Origin: Croceicoccus mobilis
GTDB lineage: Bacteria > Pseudomonadota > Alphaproteobacteria > Sphingomonadales > Sphingomonadaceae
Direction: 5' to 3'
Assembly: GCF_001661965.1 (NCBI RefSeq)
Contig: NZ_LYWZ01000011.1
Location: 204,436 to 268,435, forward strand
Length of the DNA stretch: 64,000 nucleotides
The position numbers and the translations under genes are program-made. Below, piece by piece: positions 10,692 through 20,624 of this stretch (positions within the stretch are counted from its first letter, which is position 1; each line of letters starts with the position of its first letter). Below the pieces are notes generated by a model, which saw only the letters and a list, made by a program, of their open reading frames with translations, did no database searches and was not told the DNA's origin.

Positions 10692-10704
10692 CGGTCGTCC
10701 TTCC

Positions 10705-11322
10705 TCAAAGTTTCACGCCCGCGCCCACTTCGGGGCGGGTGTTGATGGTGGCGTCCTCCGGACGGCGCGAAACCTGCTTTGCAATGTTCTGGCTGCGCGG
10801 ATTCGGGCGGTGGCGCAGGGTCAGCACGATGGCGCCGACCATGGCGACCAGCAGGATTACGCCAGCAGCTTCGAACAGGAACAGATACTTGCCGTAAAGC
10901 AGCGCACCGATGGACTGGATGTTGCTTGCGCCCTCAACCGCAGCCGACGTGCCGTCGGGCGTGCCAAGCGTCACGCCGCCCGCGTTCCATGCGACGAGGC
11001 CGACAAACAGCTCGACGAAGAGGACAAGCGCGATCAGCGCACCCAGCGGGGCATTCTTGATGAACCCTGCCCGCAGCTCCGAAAAGTCGATGTCGAGCAT
11101 CATGACCACGAAGAGGAAGAGCACGGCGACCGCGCCCACATAGACGATGACCAGCAGCATGGCGATGAACTCCGCCCCCACGAGCACCATCAGGGCGGCC
11201 GCGTTGAAGAAGGCGAGGATCAGCCACAGCACGGAATGCACCGGGTTCCTCGCCATGATGACGAAGCAGGCCGATGCGATCACGAGGGCCGAGAAGAGGT
11301 AGAAGGTGATGGTCTGGATCAT
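10705..11322 (-). CDS. nuoJ: NADH-quinone oxidoreductase subunit J
   Basis: NuoJ is a five-helix membrane subunit that contributes to the E-channel. The 205 residues start with [18 protein letters not shown] and contain [17 protein letters not shown] and [17 protein letters not shown], both diagnostic. The last 35 or so residues form a polar cytoplasmic tail. The ATG lies 27 nt after the nuoI stop, one of the longest gaps inside this tightly packed operon. Confidence 0.96.
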   Translation of the reverse strand: MIQTITFYLFSALVIASACFVIMARNPVHSVLWLILAFFNAAALMVLVGAEFIAMLLVIVYVGAVAVLFLFVVMMLDIDFSELRAGFIKNAPLGALIALVLFVELFVGLVAWNAGGVTLGTPDGTSAAVEGASNIQSIGALLYGKYLFLFEAAGVILLVAMVGAIVLTLRHRPNPRSQNIAKQVSRRPEDATINTRPEVGAGVKL

Positions 11323-11349
11323 GGCTTCGGATATCCCGCGTGCGCGCCC

Positions 11350-11835
11350 CTAGCGATAGGGCGCATCGGCTTCAAGGTTCGCGGCGATGGCACGCTCCCA
11401 CTTGTCCCCGTTGGCCAGCAGTTTCGCCTTGTCATAGAGCAGTTCCTCACGCGTTTCGGTCGCGTATTCGAAATTCGGCCCCTCGACGACGGCGTCGACC
11501 GGACATGCTTCCTGGCAAAAGCCGCAGAAGATGCACTTGGTCATGTCGATGTCGTAGCGCGTGGTGCGGCGGCTGCCGTCCTCGCGCGGTTCGGCCTCGA
11601 TCGTGATGGCCTGCGCCGGGCACACCGCTTCGCACAATTTGCACGCGATGCAGCGTTCCTCACCGTTCGGATAGCGACGCAGCGCATGTTCGCCGCGGAA
11701 ACGCGGGGACAGCGGGTTCTTTTCGAACGGATAGTTGATCGTCGCCTTGGGCTTGAAGAAATACTTCAGCGTCAGCGCGTGCGCCTTCACGAACTCCCAG
11801 AGGGTGAACGATTTTATGAGCTGTGCGGCAGTCAT
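11350..11835 (-). CDS. nuoI: NADH-quinone oxidoreductase subunit I
   Basis: NuoI carries two [4Fe-4S] clusters (N6a, N6b) that pass electrons to NuoB. Cysteines sit at residues 62, 65, 68, 72 and 101, 104, 107, 111, in two ferredoxin motifs. ATG 11835 overlaps the nuoH stop as ATGA and gives a 161-residue protein starting [11 protein letters not shown]. An ATG nine codons upstream would lie inside nuoH and is less likely. Confidence 0.97.
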   Translation of the reverse strand: MTAAQLIKSFTLWEFVKAHALTLKYFFKPKATINYPFEKNPLSPRFRGEHALRRYPNGEERCIACKLCEAVCPAQAITIEAEPREDGSRRTTRYDIDMTKCIFCGFCQEACPVDAVVEGPNFEYATETREELLYDKAKLLANGDKWERAIAANLEADAPYR

Positions 11836-12878
11836 GCTGCGAACCTCGTGAACATGAGCCACCCGCTGGTCAGCACGACGAACAGCAGCGACAGGGGAAG
11901 GAACACCTTCCAGCCAAGACGCATCAGCTGGTCATAGCGGAAGCGGGGGACGGTCGCCTTCACCCAGGAGAAGACGAAGAAGAAGAACAGGATCTTGAGC
12001 AGAAGCCACACGAAGCCCGGGATCACATAGAGGAACCCGATGTCGAGCGGCGGCAGATAGCCACCGAAAAACAGCACCGCGTTCAACGTGCACATCAGCA
12101 GCACGTTGGCATATTCGCCCAGCCAGAACAGCGCGAAGCTCATCGAGGAATATTCGGTCTGATAGCCTGCCACCAGCTCGCTTTCCGCCTCGGTCAGGTC
12201 GAACGGCGCGCGCGCGGTTTCAGCCAGCGAGGAGATGAGGAACATCACGAAGATCGGGAACAGCAGGATGTTGAAGAAAAAGCCGTTGACGATGCCAAGG
12301 CCAAAGCCGCGCTGCGCCTCGACGATCTGGTACATGTTGCTCGACCCGGCATAGAGGATCACGCACACAAGGATGAAGCCGATCGAGACTTCGTAGCTGA
12401 TCATCTGCGCGGCAGCGCGCATGGCCGAGAAGAACGGATATTTCGAGTTCGAGGCCCAGCCCGAGATCACGACACCATAAACACCCAGCGAGCTGATCGC
12501 GAGGATGTAGAGGAGGCCGATATTGATGTCGGCAAGGATCGCGCCCGAATTGAACGGGATCACCGCCCAGGCCATCAGCGCGACGGTAAAGGTTATGATC
12601 GGCGCGATCAGGAACAGACCCTTGTTCGCGGCGGTCGGGACGATGGTTTCCTGCAGGAACACCTTCAGACCGTCAGCAAACGACTGGAGCAGGCCGAACG
12701 GCCCGACCACGTTGGGCCCGCGGCGCAATGCCATGGCGGCCCAGATCTTGCGGTCGGCATAGATGATCATGGCCACGCCCAGCATCAGCGGGAGGGCGAT
12801 GAGCAGGATGCCGCAAACGGTCGCGACAAACCACGCCCACTCATAGCTCATGCCAAGATTGACGAAGAAGTCGGTCAT
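11832..12878 (-). CDS. nuoH: NADH-quinone oxidoreductase subunit H
   Basis: NuoH anchors the peripheral arm to the membrane and forms much of the quinone chamber. The 348-residue, about eight-helix protein contains the conserved loops [40 protein letters not shown] and [20 protein letters not shown]. Start and stop overlap nuoG and nuoI as ATGA on both sides. Confidence 0.97.
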   Translation of the reverse strand: MTDFFVNLGMSYEWAWFVATVCGILLIALPLMLGVAMIIYADRKIWAAMALRRGPNVVGPFGLLQSFADGLKVFLQETIVPTAANKGLFLIAPIITFTVALMAWAVIPFNSGAILADINIGLLYILAISSLGVYGVVISGWASNSKYPFFSAMRAAAQMISYEVSIGFILVCVILYAGSSNMYQIVEAQRGFGLGIVNGFFFNILLFPIFVMFLISSLAETARAPFDLTEAESELVAGYQTEYSSMSFALFWLGEYANVLLMCTLNAVLFFGGYLPPLDIGFLYVIPGFVWLLLKILFFFFVFSWVKATVPRFRYDQLMRLGWKVFLPLSLLFVVLTSGWLMFTRFAA

Positions 12879-14881
12879 TCCGCGGCCTCCGCGATTTCCT
12901 CACCATGCCAGAGTTCGGCAGAGCAACGCTGCATCGTCGGGCTGGCGCGGAGGATCGGATTGGTAAGATAGGGGTCGGCAATCGGGTAGTTCCCGATTAC
13001 GCCCGAAGCATCGCCGCCGCCTGCCGGAAGCGTGCCGCCGCTAACGGCAAGCCCTTCATTCGCCAATGCCGGCGTATCGGCGAACATGGCAGCGCGCAGT
13101 TCATTGTAACTGTCGAAGCCGACCGAAACGCCCAGCGCATCGGCAAGCGCGCGCAGGATCGTCCAGTCTTCGCGAGCGTCGCCGGGGGCGAATACCGCCT
13201 TCTCGCTACGCTGCACGCGGCCCTCGATATTGACGTAAGTGCCCGCCTTTTCAGGGAAAGCGGCGGCCGGCAGGATGATGTCTGCCGCATGCGCGCCCTT
13301 GTCGCCGTGGTGGCCGATATAGACCTTGAGCGCATCGGGGAACACTGTGAAGTCCATCTCGTCCGCGCCAAGCGACAGCAGGACTTTCGGCTTTGCCGCC
13401 ACGATGTCCGCCATGCCGCCCTTCTGCGCGAGGCCGAGCAGCAGCCCGCCCATGCGCGAGGGCGAGAAGTGGAGCGAGTTGAACCCGTTCCAGCCGTCCT
13501 TCACGACGTTGAATTCCGCTGCCAGCGCCAACGCCTTGTTCAGCGCGCCGCGCCCCAGCGCGGCACCGCCGACGATGATCGCGGGGCGCTCCGCCCCCTT
13601 CATCGCGTCGACCACTTCGCTGGAAAGCGAATTCAGCACCGACAGATCGTTGCCAAGGAAGGTCGCCGGATAGGTCGTGTCGTATTCCGGACCGACATGG
13701 AAGAACTTCGCGCCCTTCTTCGCAGCCTTGCGCAGGCGCACGTTGAGGAGCGGAGCCTCATGACGGATCTGGCTGCCGATCACCAGCACGGCATCGGCGT
13801 TCTCGATCTCTGCCAGCGTGGTGTTGAAGTTCACCGCAGGCAGGCTGGAAGTGTCATAGACCAGACCGGTCTGACGGCCTTCCATCAAAGTCGAGCCGCA
13901 GGCCTTCAGCAACGCCTTGGCTGCGAACATGGTCTCGCAATCGACGAGATCGCCATAGACGGCAGCAATCGCGTCGCCGGCCTTGGCAGCCTTGATCTTC
14001 TTGAAGGCTTCGTCCCAGCTCGATGCCTCCAGCTTGCCGCGCTTGCGGATCCAGACCTTGTCCAGACGGCGACGCGTCAGGCCATCGACCGCGTAACGCG
14101 ACTTGTCGGCGATCCATTCCTCGTTGACGTCATCGTTGATGCGCGGCTGGATGCGCAGCACTTCGCGGCCACGGCTGTCGATGCGGATATTCGCGCCAAC
14201 CGCGTCCATCACGTCGATGCCCAGCGTCTTCTTCAGCTCCCACGGACGCGCTTCGAACGCATAAGGGCGGCTGGTCAGTGCGCCCACCGGGCACAGATCG
14301 ATCACATTGGCCGAGAGTTCATGCTTGGCCGCATGCTCAAGGTAGGTGGTGATCTGCATGTTCTCGCCGCGATAGAGCGCGCCGATCTCGTCCACGCCCG
14401 CGATCTCTTCGGAAAAGCGTACGCAGCGGGTGCAGTGGATGCAGCGCGTCATCGTCGTCTTGATGAGCGGACCCATGTATTTTTCGGTCACCGCACGCTT
14501 GTTTTCCTCATAGCGCGTGGCGCCGCGGCCATAGGCCACCGACTGGTCCTGCAGATCGCATTCGCCGCCCTGGTCGCAGATCGGGCAATCGAGCGGATGG
14601 TTGATGAGGAGAAACTCCATCACCCCTTCCCGCGCCTTTTTCACCATTTCGGAATCGGTGCGGATTTCCTGGCCGTCAGTGGCCGGAAGCGCGCACGAAG
14701 CCTGCGGCTTCGGCGGTCCCGGCTTCACCTCGACGAGGCACATGCGGCAGTTCCCGGCAATCGAAAGCCGCTCGTGATAGCAGAAACGCGGGATCTCCTT
14801 GCCGGCAAGCTCACACGCTTGCAGCACGGTAGCCCCTGCGGGGACCTCGATTTCCTGTCCGTCTACGGTTACCTTGGGCAT
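12875..14881 (-). CDS. nuoG: NADH-quinone oxidoreductase subunit G
   Basis: NuoG is the large iron-sulfur subunit of the peripheral arm. In the first 200 residues it shows a [2Fe-2S] site (C34, C45, C48, C63), the His-liganded N5 site (H95, C99, C102, C108) and N4 (C147, C150, C153, C197). The rest is a molybdopterin-oxidoreductase-like fold without an obvious metal ligand, as expected. At 668 residues it has the short alphaproteobacterial/mitochondrial length and lacks the extra N7 cluster of E. coli. Its start overlaps the nuoF stop by one base. Confidence 0.97.
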   Translation of the reverse strand: MPKVTVDGQEIEVPAGATVLQACELAGKEIPRFCYHERLSIAGNCRMCLVEVKPGPPKPQASCALPATDGQEIRTDSEMVKKAREGVMEFLLINHPLDCPICDQGGECDLQDQSVAYGRGATRYEENKRAVTEKYMGPLIKTTMTRCIHCTRCVRFSEEIAGVDEIGALYRGENMQITTYLEHAAKHELSANVIDLCPVGALTSRPYAFEARPWELKKTLGIDVMDAVGANIRIDSRGREVLRIQPRINDDVNEEWIADKSRYAVDGLTRRRLDKVWIRKRGKLEASSWDEAFKKIKAAKAGDAIAAVYGDLVDCETMFAAKALLKACGSTLMEGRQTGLVYDTSSLPAVNFNTTLAEIENADAVLVIGSQIRHEAPLLNVRLRKAAKKGAKFFHVGPEYDTTYPATFLGNDLSVLNSLSSEVVDAMKGAERPAIIVGGAALGRGALNKALALAAEFNVVKDGWNGFNSLHFSPSRMGGLLLGLAQKGGMADIVAAKPKVLLSLGADEMDFTVFPDALKVYIGHHGDKGAHAADIILPAAAFPEKAGTYVNIEGRVQRSEKAVFAPGDAREDWTILRALADALGVSVGFDSYNELRAAMFADTPALANEGLAVSGGTLPAGGGDASGVIGNYPIADPYLTNPILRASPTMQRCSAELWHGEEIAEAAE

Positions 14882-16170
14882 TATTCCGCCGCCTCTGCCA
14901 TGTTACCGGCTTCCTTGATCCGGCGCTCCAGTTCGGGCCGGAAATGCTTGATCAGGCCCTGGATCGGCCATGCGGCCGCGTCGCCAAGGGCGCAGATGGT
15001 GTGGCCTTCGACCTGCTTGGTCACCTGGAAAAGCATGTCGATCTCCTCGACATTGGCATCGCCGGTGCGCAGGCGTTCCATCACGCGCCACATCCACCCG
15101 GTGCCTTCGCGGCAGGGGGTGCACTGGCCGCAGCTCTCATGCTTGTAGAAATAGCTGATCCGGCTGATCGCCTTCACGATGTCGGTGGACTTGTCCATCA
15201 CGATCACCGCTGCCGTACCCAGACCAGACCCAACTGCCTTGAGGCCGTCGAAATCCATCGGCGCGTCCCAGATCTGCTCAGCCGGAACCAGCGGAACCGA
15301 CGAACCGCCGGGGATCACGGCGAGGAGATTGTCCTTGCCGCCGCGAATGCCGCCGCAGTGCTTTTCGATCAGCTCGCCGAAGGGGATGCCCATGGCTTCC
15401 TCGACGACGCAGGGCTTGTTCACATGGCCCGAGATCTGGAAGAGCTTGGTGCCCTTGTTGTTTTCGCGCCCAAAGCTGGAGAACCATGCCCCGCCGCGGC
15501 GCATGATCGTGGGCGTGACCGCGATCGATTCCACATTGTTCACGGTCGTCGGGCAGCCGTAAAGGCCCGCCCCTGCCGGGAACGGAGGCTTGAGGCGGGG
15601 CTGGCCCTTCTTGCCCTCAAGGCTTTCGATCATCGCGGTTTCTTCGCCGCAGATATAGGCGCCTGCGCCTCGGTGAACGAAGACATCGAAATCATAGCCC
15701 GAGCCGGACGCGTTCTTGCCGATCAGGCCAGCGTCATACGCCTCCTGAACGGCGGCGAAGAGCACTTCGGCTTCACGGATGTATTCACCGCGGATGTAGA
15801 TATAGGCAGCGCGTGCGCGCATCGCGAAACCCGCGACCAGCGCGCCTTCGATCAGCTTGTGCGGATCGTGGCGCATGATCTCGCGGTCCTTGCAGGAACC
15901 GGGTTCGGATTCGTCGGCGTTGATCACCAGGAAGCTGGGACGACCGTCTTTGCTTTCCTTGGGCATGAACGACCATTTCAGTCCGGTCGGGAAACCCGCA
16001 CCACCCCGGCCGCGCAGGCCCGAGGCTTTGACCTCCTCGATGATCGCGTCCTGCCCCTTGGCAAGAATGTCCTTGGTGTTGTCCCAGTCGCCGCGCTTTT
16101 TCGCCGCGTCGAGGTTCCACGGCTGGTAGCCGTAGACATTGGTGAAGATGCGATCCTTGTCTTCAAGCAT
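14881..16170 (-). CDS. nuoF: NADH-quinone oxidoreductase subunit F
   Basis: NuoF oxidises NADH using FMN and passes electrons to cluster N3. The NADH/FMN glycine-rich motif [13 protein letters not shown] lies at residues 54-66, and the N3 ligands are in [14 protein letters not shown] (about residues 347-353) plus a later Cys in HTICALGD. At 429 aa it has standard length. It follows the second micro membrane gene by only 3 nt (16171-16173), so the micro genes must be co-transcribed with it. Confidence 0.97.
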   Translation of the reverse strand: MLEDKDRIFTNVYGYQPWNLDAAKKRGDWDNTKDILAKGQDAIIEEVKASGLRGRGGAGFPTGLKWSFMPKESKDGRPSFLVINADESEPGSCKDREIMRHDPHKLIEGALVAGFAMRARAAYIYIRGEYIREAEVLFAAVQEAYDAGLIGKNASGSGYDFDVFVHRGAGAYICGEETAMIESLEGKKGQPRLKPPFPAGAGLYGCPTTVNNVESIAVTPTIMRRGGAWFSSFGRENNKGTKLFQISGHVNKPCVVEEAMGIPFGELIEKHCGGIRGGKDNLLAVIPGGSSVPLVPAEQIWDAPMDFDGLKAVGSGLGTAAVIVMDKSTDIVKAISRISYFYKHESCGQCTPCREGTGWMWRVMERLRTGDANVEEIDMLFQVTKQVEGHTICALGDAAAWPIQGLIKHFRPELERRIKEAGNMAEAAE

Positions 16171-16173
16171 GGA

Positions 16174-16308
16174 TCATACTCCGAATACGAAAATTGCGGC
16201 GACGGCGAGTATCGCGACGAGCGCGATTGTCTTCACGAGGCCTTTGAGGACTTTCCACGCGATGATCACACCAACAAGCGCGACGATGATCGGGATGAAC
16301 GGCTCCAT
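16174..16308 (-). CDS. 44-residue membrane micro-protein in nuo operon
   Basis: A short gene starts at ATG 16308 inside a TGATG overlap with the upstream small gene and ends 3 nt before nuoF. The product is almost entirely hydrophobic with a single central charged patch (IIAWKVLKGLVKTIAL), giving two short or one long membrane helix. The overlap geometry, identical to that of true nuo junctions, supports translation. I do not recognise a family. It may be a small accessory subunit, an assembly factor or simply a lineage-specific passenger. Confidence 0.6.
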   Translation of the reverse strand: MEPFIPIIVALVGVIIAWKVLKGLVKTIALVAILAVAAIFVFGV

Positions 16309-16484
16309 CACTCGCCATCCTTCTTCCCCTTTTGCGCCCCTTTTTGGGAGAGCGCGACGAAGACCGCGCCCAACGCCAGGAAGGTCGCGCCCATGGCCGC
16401 GTTCTTCGTGTAGAAAAACATCAGCGCCACCGCGAGAAACGCGATGCCGGCAAAGCGGTAATTGCGGGTATCCTGCGCAGCCAT
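16308..16484 (-). CDS. 58-residue membrane micro-protein in nuo operon
   Basis: ATG 16484 overlaps the nuoE stop as TGATG, and the gene ends in a TGATG overlap with the next micro gene. The protein starts MAAQDTRNYRFAG, has two predicted membrane segments (about residues 10-25 and 29-46) and a basic tail QKGAQKGKKDG. An ATG two codons upstream would also work. No family is recognised. Its place between nuoE and nuoF implies co-expression with complex I. Confidence 0.65.
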   Translation of the reverse strand: MAAQDTRNYRFAGIAFLAVALMFFYTKNAAMGATFLALGAVFVALSQKGAQKGKKDGE

Positions 16485-17152
16485 CACCACTCACCCCGAT
16501 AGTCGTGATTTTCGCCGACCATCGCGGTCAGCGTAGTCGGGCCGCCAACAGGCTCCACGGTGTGGCGGTCGGGATCCTGCGTGCCTTCCTTGGGCGTCTC
16601 GCCCTTGGCGAGCGCGTCGAGCACGGCGTCGAAACGCTCTGCCGTCAGATCCTCGTAATTGCCGTCATTGATCTGGACCATGGGCGCGCTGGAGCAATTG
16701 CCCATGCACTCGACCTCGGTCAGCGTCCACAGGCCGTCTTCGGTCGTATGGCCCTTCTTCATGCCGCGCGCCTTGCAACGCTCCATGATCTCGTCGCTGC
16801 CGCGCAGCCAGCACGGCGTGGTGCCGCACAGCTGGACGTGGAACTTGCCCACGGGAACGAGGTTGTACATCGTGTAGAAGGTCGCGACCTCGACCACGCG
16901 GATCACCGGCATGTCGAGATAGACAGCGACATATTCCATCACCGGGATCGGCAGCCAGCCCTGCGTATCGGTCTCTTCACCCACCTGCCGCTGCGCGAAG
17001 TCGAGCAGCGCCATCACGGCCGACTTCTGCCGCCCGTCGGGATAGCGCGCGATCGCGGCCTTCGCCTTGGCATCCCACGTTTCATTGAACGTGAAGCTGC
17101 CCCAACGCTCACGCATTTCGGGGGTTTCGGGTTCGATATAACGGTCGGCCAT
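16484..17152 (-). CDS. nuoE: NADH-quinone oxidoreductase subunit E
   Basis: NuoE is the thioredoxin-fold [2Fe-2S] (N1a) subunit that binds NuoF. It shows CGTTPCWLRG and, about 40 residues later, ECMGNCSSAPM, giving the four cysteine ligands. I chose ATG 17152 (MADRYIEPE), which overlaps the stop of the NTF2-like gene as TAATG, over an ATG nine codons earlier. The product is 222 aa with a short C-terminal extension after the ferredoxin domain. Confidence 0.96.
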   Translation of the reverse strand: MADRYIEPETPEMRERWGSFTFNETWDAKAKAAIARYPDGRQKSAVMALLDFAQRQVGEETDTQGWLPIPVMEYVAVYLDMPVIRVVEVATFYTMYNLVPVGKFHVQLCGTTPCWLRGSDEIMERCKARGMKKGHTTEDGLWTLTEVECMGNCSSAPMVQINDGNYEDLTAERFDAVLDALAKGETPKEGTQDPDRHTVEPVGGPTTLTAMVGENHDYRGEW

Positions 17153-17502
17153 TAGCGGACGAACTCCACGCGAGAGCACTTGTCGCCCTCGAAGCTGTAG
17201 ATGGCGACCACGTCGAACGGCTCGACCAGCTCGGATCCGTCCGAGGCCGGGCCGCGCGTGACATGTTCGCGGAAGATGACGTAATCGCCGACTGCCTGCT
17301 TATCGACAATCTCGGCGTGGTTCTGCGGCCATTTGGCGAAAGCGGCGGCAAGGCCCGAGCGCGTGCCTTCCTTGCCTTCGCGCACCACATCGCCGCGATA
17401 GCCCGCTTCGCAGGCATCGTCGGTCATGTACGACACATAGGCGTCGACATCCTGGGCATTATAGGCCGCGATCATGGCCTCGGCGGTTGCGAGGTTGCTC
17501 AC
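17152..17502 (-). CDS. NTF2/SnoaL-like protein inside nuo operon
   Basis: This 116-residue protein has the cone-shaped NTF2/SnoaL-like pattern: a helical start ([22 protein letters not shown]), then [13 protein letters not shown], and strands ending [24 protein letters not shown]. The GTG at 17502 overlaps the nuoD stop as GTGA and is the likely start; another GTG lies three codons upstream. Members of this fold bind or isomerise small hydrophobic molecules, but no substrate can be assigned here. Insertion between nuoD and nuoE with coupled translation suggests expression in step with complex I. Confidence 0.75.
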   Translation of the reverse strand: MSNLATAEAMIAAYNAQDVDAYVSYMTDDACEAGYRGDVVREGKEGTRSGLAAAFAKWPQNHAEIVDKQAVGDYVIFREHVTRGPASDGSELVEPFDVVAIYSFEGDKCSRVEFVR

Positions 17503-18710
17503 CGGTCGCACTCCCCGAACACCACGTCGATCGCGCCCAGAATGGCGGTTGCGTCGGGCAGCATGTGGCCCTTGCTCATCATGTCCATCGCCTGCAGGTG
17601 CGAGAACGCCGTCGGGCGGATCTTGCAGCGATAGGGCTTGTTGCTGCCGTCGGAGACGAGATAGACGCCGAATTCACCCTTCGGGCTTTCGGTCGCCACG
17701 TAAACCTCGCCCGCGGGAACGTGGAAGCCTTCGGTGTAGAGCTTGAAGTGGTGGATCAGCGCTTCCATCGACTGCTTCATCTCACCGCGCTTGGGCGGCG
17801 AAACCTTGCGGTCGTCGGAGCAGATCGGACCACCCGGCATCTCGGCGATGCACTGCTTGATGATCTTGGCCGACTGATAGACCTCTTCCACGCGGACCAT
17901 GAAGCGATCATAGCAATCGCCATTGGTGCCAACCGGAATTTCGAAGTCCATGCGGTCATAGACATCGTAAGGCTGCGACTTGCGCAGATCCCATTCGATG
18001 CCGCTGCCGCGGATCAGCGGACCGGAAAAGCCCCACTTCACCGCGTCTTCCTTCGACACGATGGCGATATCGACATTGCGCTGCTTGAAAATGCGGTTGT
18101 CCATGACAAGGCTCATGGCATCGCCGAACAGTTCGGGCAGGCGCTTGTCGATCCAGTCACCAATGTCGGTGAGGAGCTTTAGCGGCACGTCCTGGTGCAC
18201 GCCGCCGGGGCGGAACCAGGCGCTGTGCATGCGCGCGCCCGAGGCACGTTCGAAGAAGTTGAGGCAATCCTCGCGCAGTTCGAACACCCACAGGTTCGGA
18301 GTCATCGCGCCAACGTCCATGACGTGGGAGCCGATGTTGAGCATGTGATTGCAGATGCGCGTCAGTTCCGCGAACAGCACGCGCAGGTACTGCGCGCGGA
18401 TCGGGACTTCGACGTTCAGCAGCTTTTCGACCGCCAGCACATAGCTGTGCTCCATGCAGAGCGGCGAGCAATAGTCGAGCCGGTCGAAATACGGCAGCGC
18501 CTGCAGATAGGTCTTGTACTCGATCAGCTTTTCGGTCCCGCGGTGAAGCAGGCCGACATGCGGGTCGATACGCTCGATGAGCTCACCATCAAGCTCCATC
18601 ACCATGCGCAGAACGCCGTGCGCCGCAGGGTGCTGCGGACCGAAGTTGATCGTGTAGTTGGTGATGACCTCGTCGCCAGTGGTCGGCGACTCTTCGAGCT
18701 GCATGCTCAT
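17499..18710 (-). CDS. nuoD: NADH-quinone oxidoreductase subunit D
   Basis: NuoD is the 49-kDa-type subunit forming the quinone-reducing site with NuoB. It is 403 aa, related to the large subunit of [NiFe] hydrogenases but without metal cysteines. Family signatures include [36 protein letters not shown] and DPKGEFG-like [14 protein letters not shown] near the C-terminus. ATG 18710 overlaps the nuoC stop as ATGA. NuoC and NuoD are separate genes here, unlike the fusion in E. coli. Confidence 0.97.
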   Translation of the reverse strand: MSMQLEESPTTGDEVITNYTINFGPQHPAAHGVLRMVMELDGELIERIDPHVGLLHRGTEKLIEYKTYLQALPYFDRLDYCSPLCMEHSYVLAVEKLLNVEVPIRAQYLRVLFAELTRICNHMLNIGSHVMDVGAMTPNLWVFELREDCLNFFERASGARMHSAWFRPGGVHQDVPLKLLTDIGDWIDKRLPELFGDAMSLVMDNRIFKQRNVDIAIVSKEDAVKWGFSGPLIRGSGIEWDLRKSQPYDVYDRMDFEIPVGTNGDCYDRFMVRVEEVYQSAKIIKQCIAEMPGGPICSDDRKVSPPKRGEMKQSMEALIHHFKLYTEGFHVPAGEVYVATESPKGEFGVYLVSDGSNKPYRCKIRPTAFSHLQAMDMMSKGHMLPDATAILGAIDVVFGECDR

Positions 18711-19582
18711 GCGTCCTTACCTTCCTTGCCGTCAGCGTCAGGATCGCTCTTGTCGATCTCGGTCGCGCCTTCGGTGTCGGCCGTCTTGCCTTCGCGCTTG
18801 GGCTGATCGTCGCGGCTCTCGGTCGGGGCCGGAGCATCGGCATCCTTGCCTGCGTCACCTTCGGGAGCCTTGTCCGCAGCCTTCGCGTCGGTCTTGGCGC
18901 CAGCGCCGGTTTCCTTGGGACTGTCAGTGGTCTGCGGTTTGTCCACCGGCGGCGGAGCGGGCGTTTCGGCTGCCTTCTCGTCACCCGGCAGCACGTAATC
19001 GGCACCTTCCCACGGGCTCATGAAGTCAAAGCTGCGGAAATCCTGCGCCAGCGTAACCGGCTGGTAGACGACGCGCTTGTCTTCTTCGGAATAGCGCAGC
19101 TCGACATGGCCGGACAGCGGGAAATCCTTACGGAAAGGATGCCCTTCGAAGCCGTAGTCGGTGAGGATGCGGCGAAGATCGGGATTGCCTGCGAACAGCA
19201 CGCCGAACATGTCGAAGACCTCACGCTCCAGCCAGCCTGCGACTGGCCAGATGTCGGTCACGGTCGGAACCGGCGTCGCCTCATCGGTCGAGGTCTTGAC
19301 CACGATGCGATGGTTCTTGGTCAGCGACAGGAGGCAGTAGCACACCTCGAAACGCTCCGCGCGCGAGGGATAGTCGACGCCCGCGATTTCCATCAGCTGC
19401 TGGTATTCATGCGCGTCGCGAAGCAGGCGCAGCGCGGCATTCAGCTCGGAACGGACGACGCGCAGATGCACCTCGCCATGCTCTTCCGTGGCGGAGACCA
19501 GCATGGAACCCAGCGCTGCGGACAGCGCATCCTTCACACCGTCGTTCGACGTGAATTTCGGGGCGGAATGAACGACAGCCAT
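18707..19582 (-). CDS. nuoC: NADH-quinone oxidoreductase subunit C with acidic tail
   Basis: NuoC is the 30-kDa-type subunit of the peripheral arm. The conserved domain fills residues 1-200, with [12 protein letters not shown] at 117-128 and [19 protein letters not shown] at 141-159. Residues 201-291 are an extra low-complexity tail rich in Pro, Ala, Asp, Lys and Glu, predicted disordered and absent from textbook NuoC. The gene begins one base inside the nuoB stop. Confidence 0.95.
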   Translation of the reverse strand: MAVVHSAPKFTSNDGVKDALSAALGSMLVSATEEHGEVHLRVVRSELNAALRLLRDAHEYQQLMEIAGVDYPSRAERFEVCYCLLSLTKNHRIVVKTSTDEATPVPTVTDIWPVAGWLEREVFDMFGVLFAGNPDLRRILTDYGFEGHPFRKDFPLSGHVELRYSEEDKRVVYQPVTLAQDFRSFDFMSPWEGADYVLPGDEKAAETPAPPPVDKPQTTDSPKETGAGAKTDAKAADKAPEGDAGKDADAPAPTESRDDQPKREGKTADTEGATEIDKSDPDADGKEGKDA

Positions 19583-20133
19583 CAGCGCTTCACCGTACCT
19601 TCGCGGCGGATCTTCCGCTGCAACTGCATGACGCCGTAAAGCAGCGCCTCAGCCGTGGGAGGGCAGCCGGGAACATAGATGTCGACCGGAACGATCCGGT
19701 CGCAGCCGCGCACGACCGAATAGGAATAGTGATAATAGCCGCCACCGTTCGCGCACGACCCCATCGAGATCACATATTTCGGATCCGACATCTGGTCATA
19801 GACCTTGCGGAGCGCAGGGGCCATCTTGTTGCACAGCGTGCCCGCGACGATCATCACGTCGCTCTGGCGCGGCGAAGCGCGCGGGGCAGCGCCGAAACGC
19901 TCCATGTCATAGCGCGGCATGTTCACGTGGATCATCTCCACCGCGCAGCAGGCAAGGCCGAAGGTCATCCACCACAGCGAACCGGTGCGGGCCCACTGGA
20001 ACAGCTCTTCCGTGCTGGTCAGCAGGAAGCCCTTGTCGTTCACTTCGGTCTGAAGCGCGTTGAAATAATCTGCGTCCGGCTGGCGGACTTCTCCGGGCTG
20101 TGCAGCCGCCGGAAGAGTTTCGTTCACTCCCAT
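19582..20133 (-). CDS. nuoB: NADH-quinone oxidoreductase subunit B
   Basis: NuoB holds the terminal [4Fe-4S] cluster N2, which reduces quinone. Ligands are the tandem cysteines C62-C63 ([10 protein letters not shown]), C127 and C157 ([10 protein letters not shown]). I placed the start at ATG 20133 ([10 protein letters not shown], 183 aa), overlapping the nuoA stop by ten bases. A GTG at 20127 in a GTGA overlap is an alternative. Upstream in-frame extensions run deep into nuoA and are rejected. Confidence 0.96.
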   Translation of the reverse strand: MGVNETLPAAAQPGEVRQPDADYFNALQTEVNDKGFLLTSTEELFQWARTGSLWWMTFGLACCAVEMIHVNMPRYDMERFGAAPRASPRQSDVMIVAGTLCNKMAPALRKVYDQMSDPKYVISMGSCANGGGYYHYSYSVVRGCDRIVPVDIYVPGCPPTAEALLYGVMQLQRKIRREGTVKR

Positions 20134-20498
20134 TCCAGCGCTCCCTTTTTCCACGCATAGGCAAAACCGATGATGAGTTCGAACAGGAACACCATCATCG
20201 TGATCCAGCCCGGCCATCCGGTCAGGTCCAGGCTCACCGCCCACGGGAAGAGGAAAGCCGCTTCCAGGTCGAAGATGATGAACAGGATCGCCACGAGATA
20301 GAAGCGCACGTCAAACTGGCTGCGCGGATCCTCGAACGCGGGGAAACCGCACTCATATTCCGAAAGCTTTTCCGCATCCGGATTATGCGCGCCTGTCAAT
20401 CGGGCGACACCCATGGGAAGGAAGACGAAGAGGGCTGAAAGCCCCAGCGCGATCACCATGAAAATGAAGATCGGCAGATATTGTGACAGCTCGACCAA
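20124..20498 (-). CDS. nuoA: NADH-quinone oxidoreductase subunit A
   Basis: NuoA is a three-helix membrane subunit at the junction of the two arms. The 124 residues include the quinone-cavity loop [26 protein letters not shown] and the motif [15 protein letters not shown]. The start is a TTG (20498) with the purine-rich AGAGAGGG a few bases upstream; no ATG is available near it in frame. It is the first gene of the nuo operon. Confidence 0.95.
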   Translation of the reverse strand: MVELSQYLPIFIFMVIALGLSALFVFLPMGVARLTGAHNPDAEKLSEYECGFPAFEDPRSQFDVRFYLVAILFIIFDLEAAFLFPWAVSLDLTGWPGWITMMVFLFELIIGFAYAWKKGALEWE

Positions 20499-20624
20499 AA
20501 GGCCCTCTCTGGCTTCGCCGGAAACGACGGACTGAAAGGATGCGAATACATCGTTGCATCCGCGAAGAGCGCCCTAGGCACTGGCGTTAATATGCGCAAG
20601 GGGGCTGATGGGGTAAGGTGACGA
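20499..20624 (-). promoter_or_regulatory. nuo operon upstream region
   Basis: These 126 bases between the prepilin peptidase stop and the nuoA TTG are the likely site of the nuo promoter, read on the minus strand. I can point to a ribosome-binding purine run (AGAGAGGG) next to the TTG but to no convincing -35/-10 pair or operator. Read-through from the upstream gene is also possible because no terminator is visible. Confidence 0.4.
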
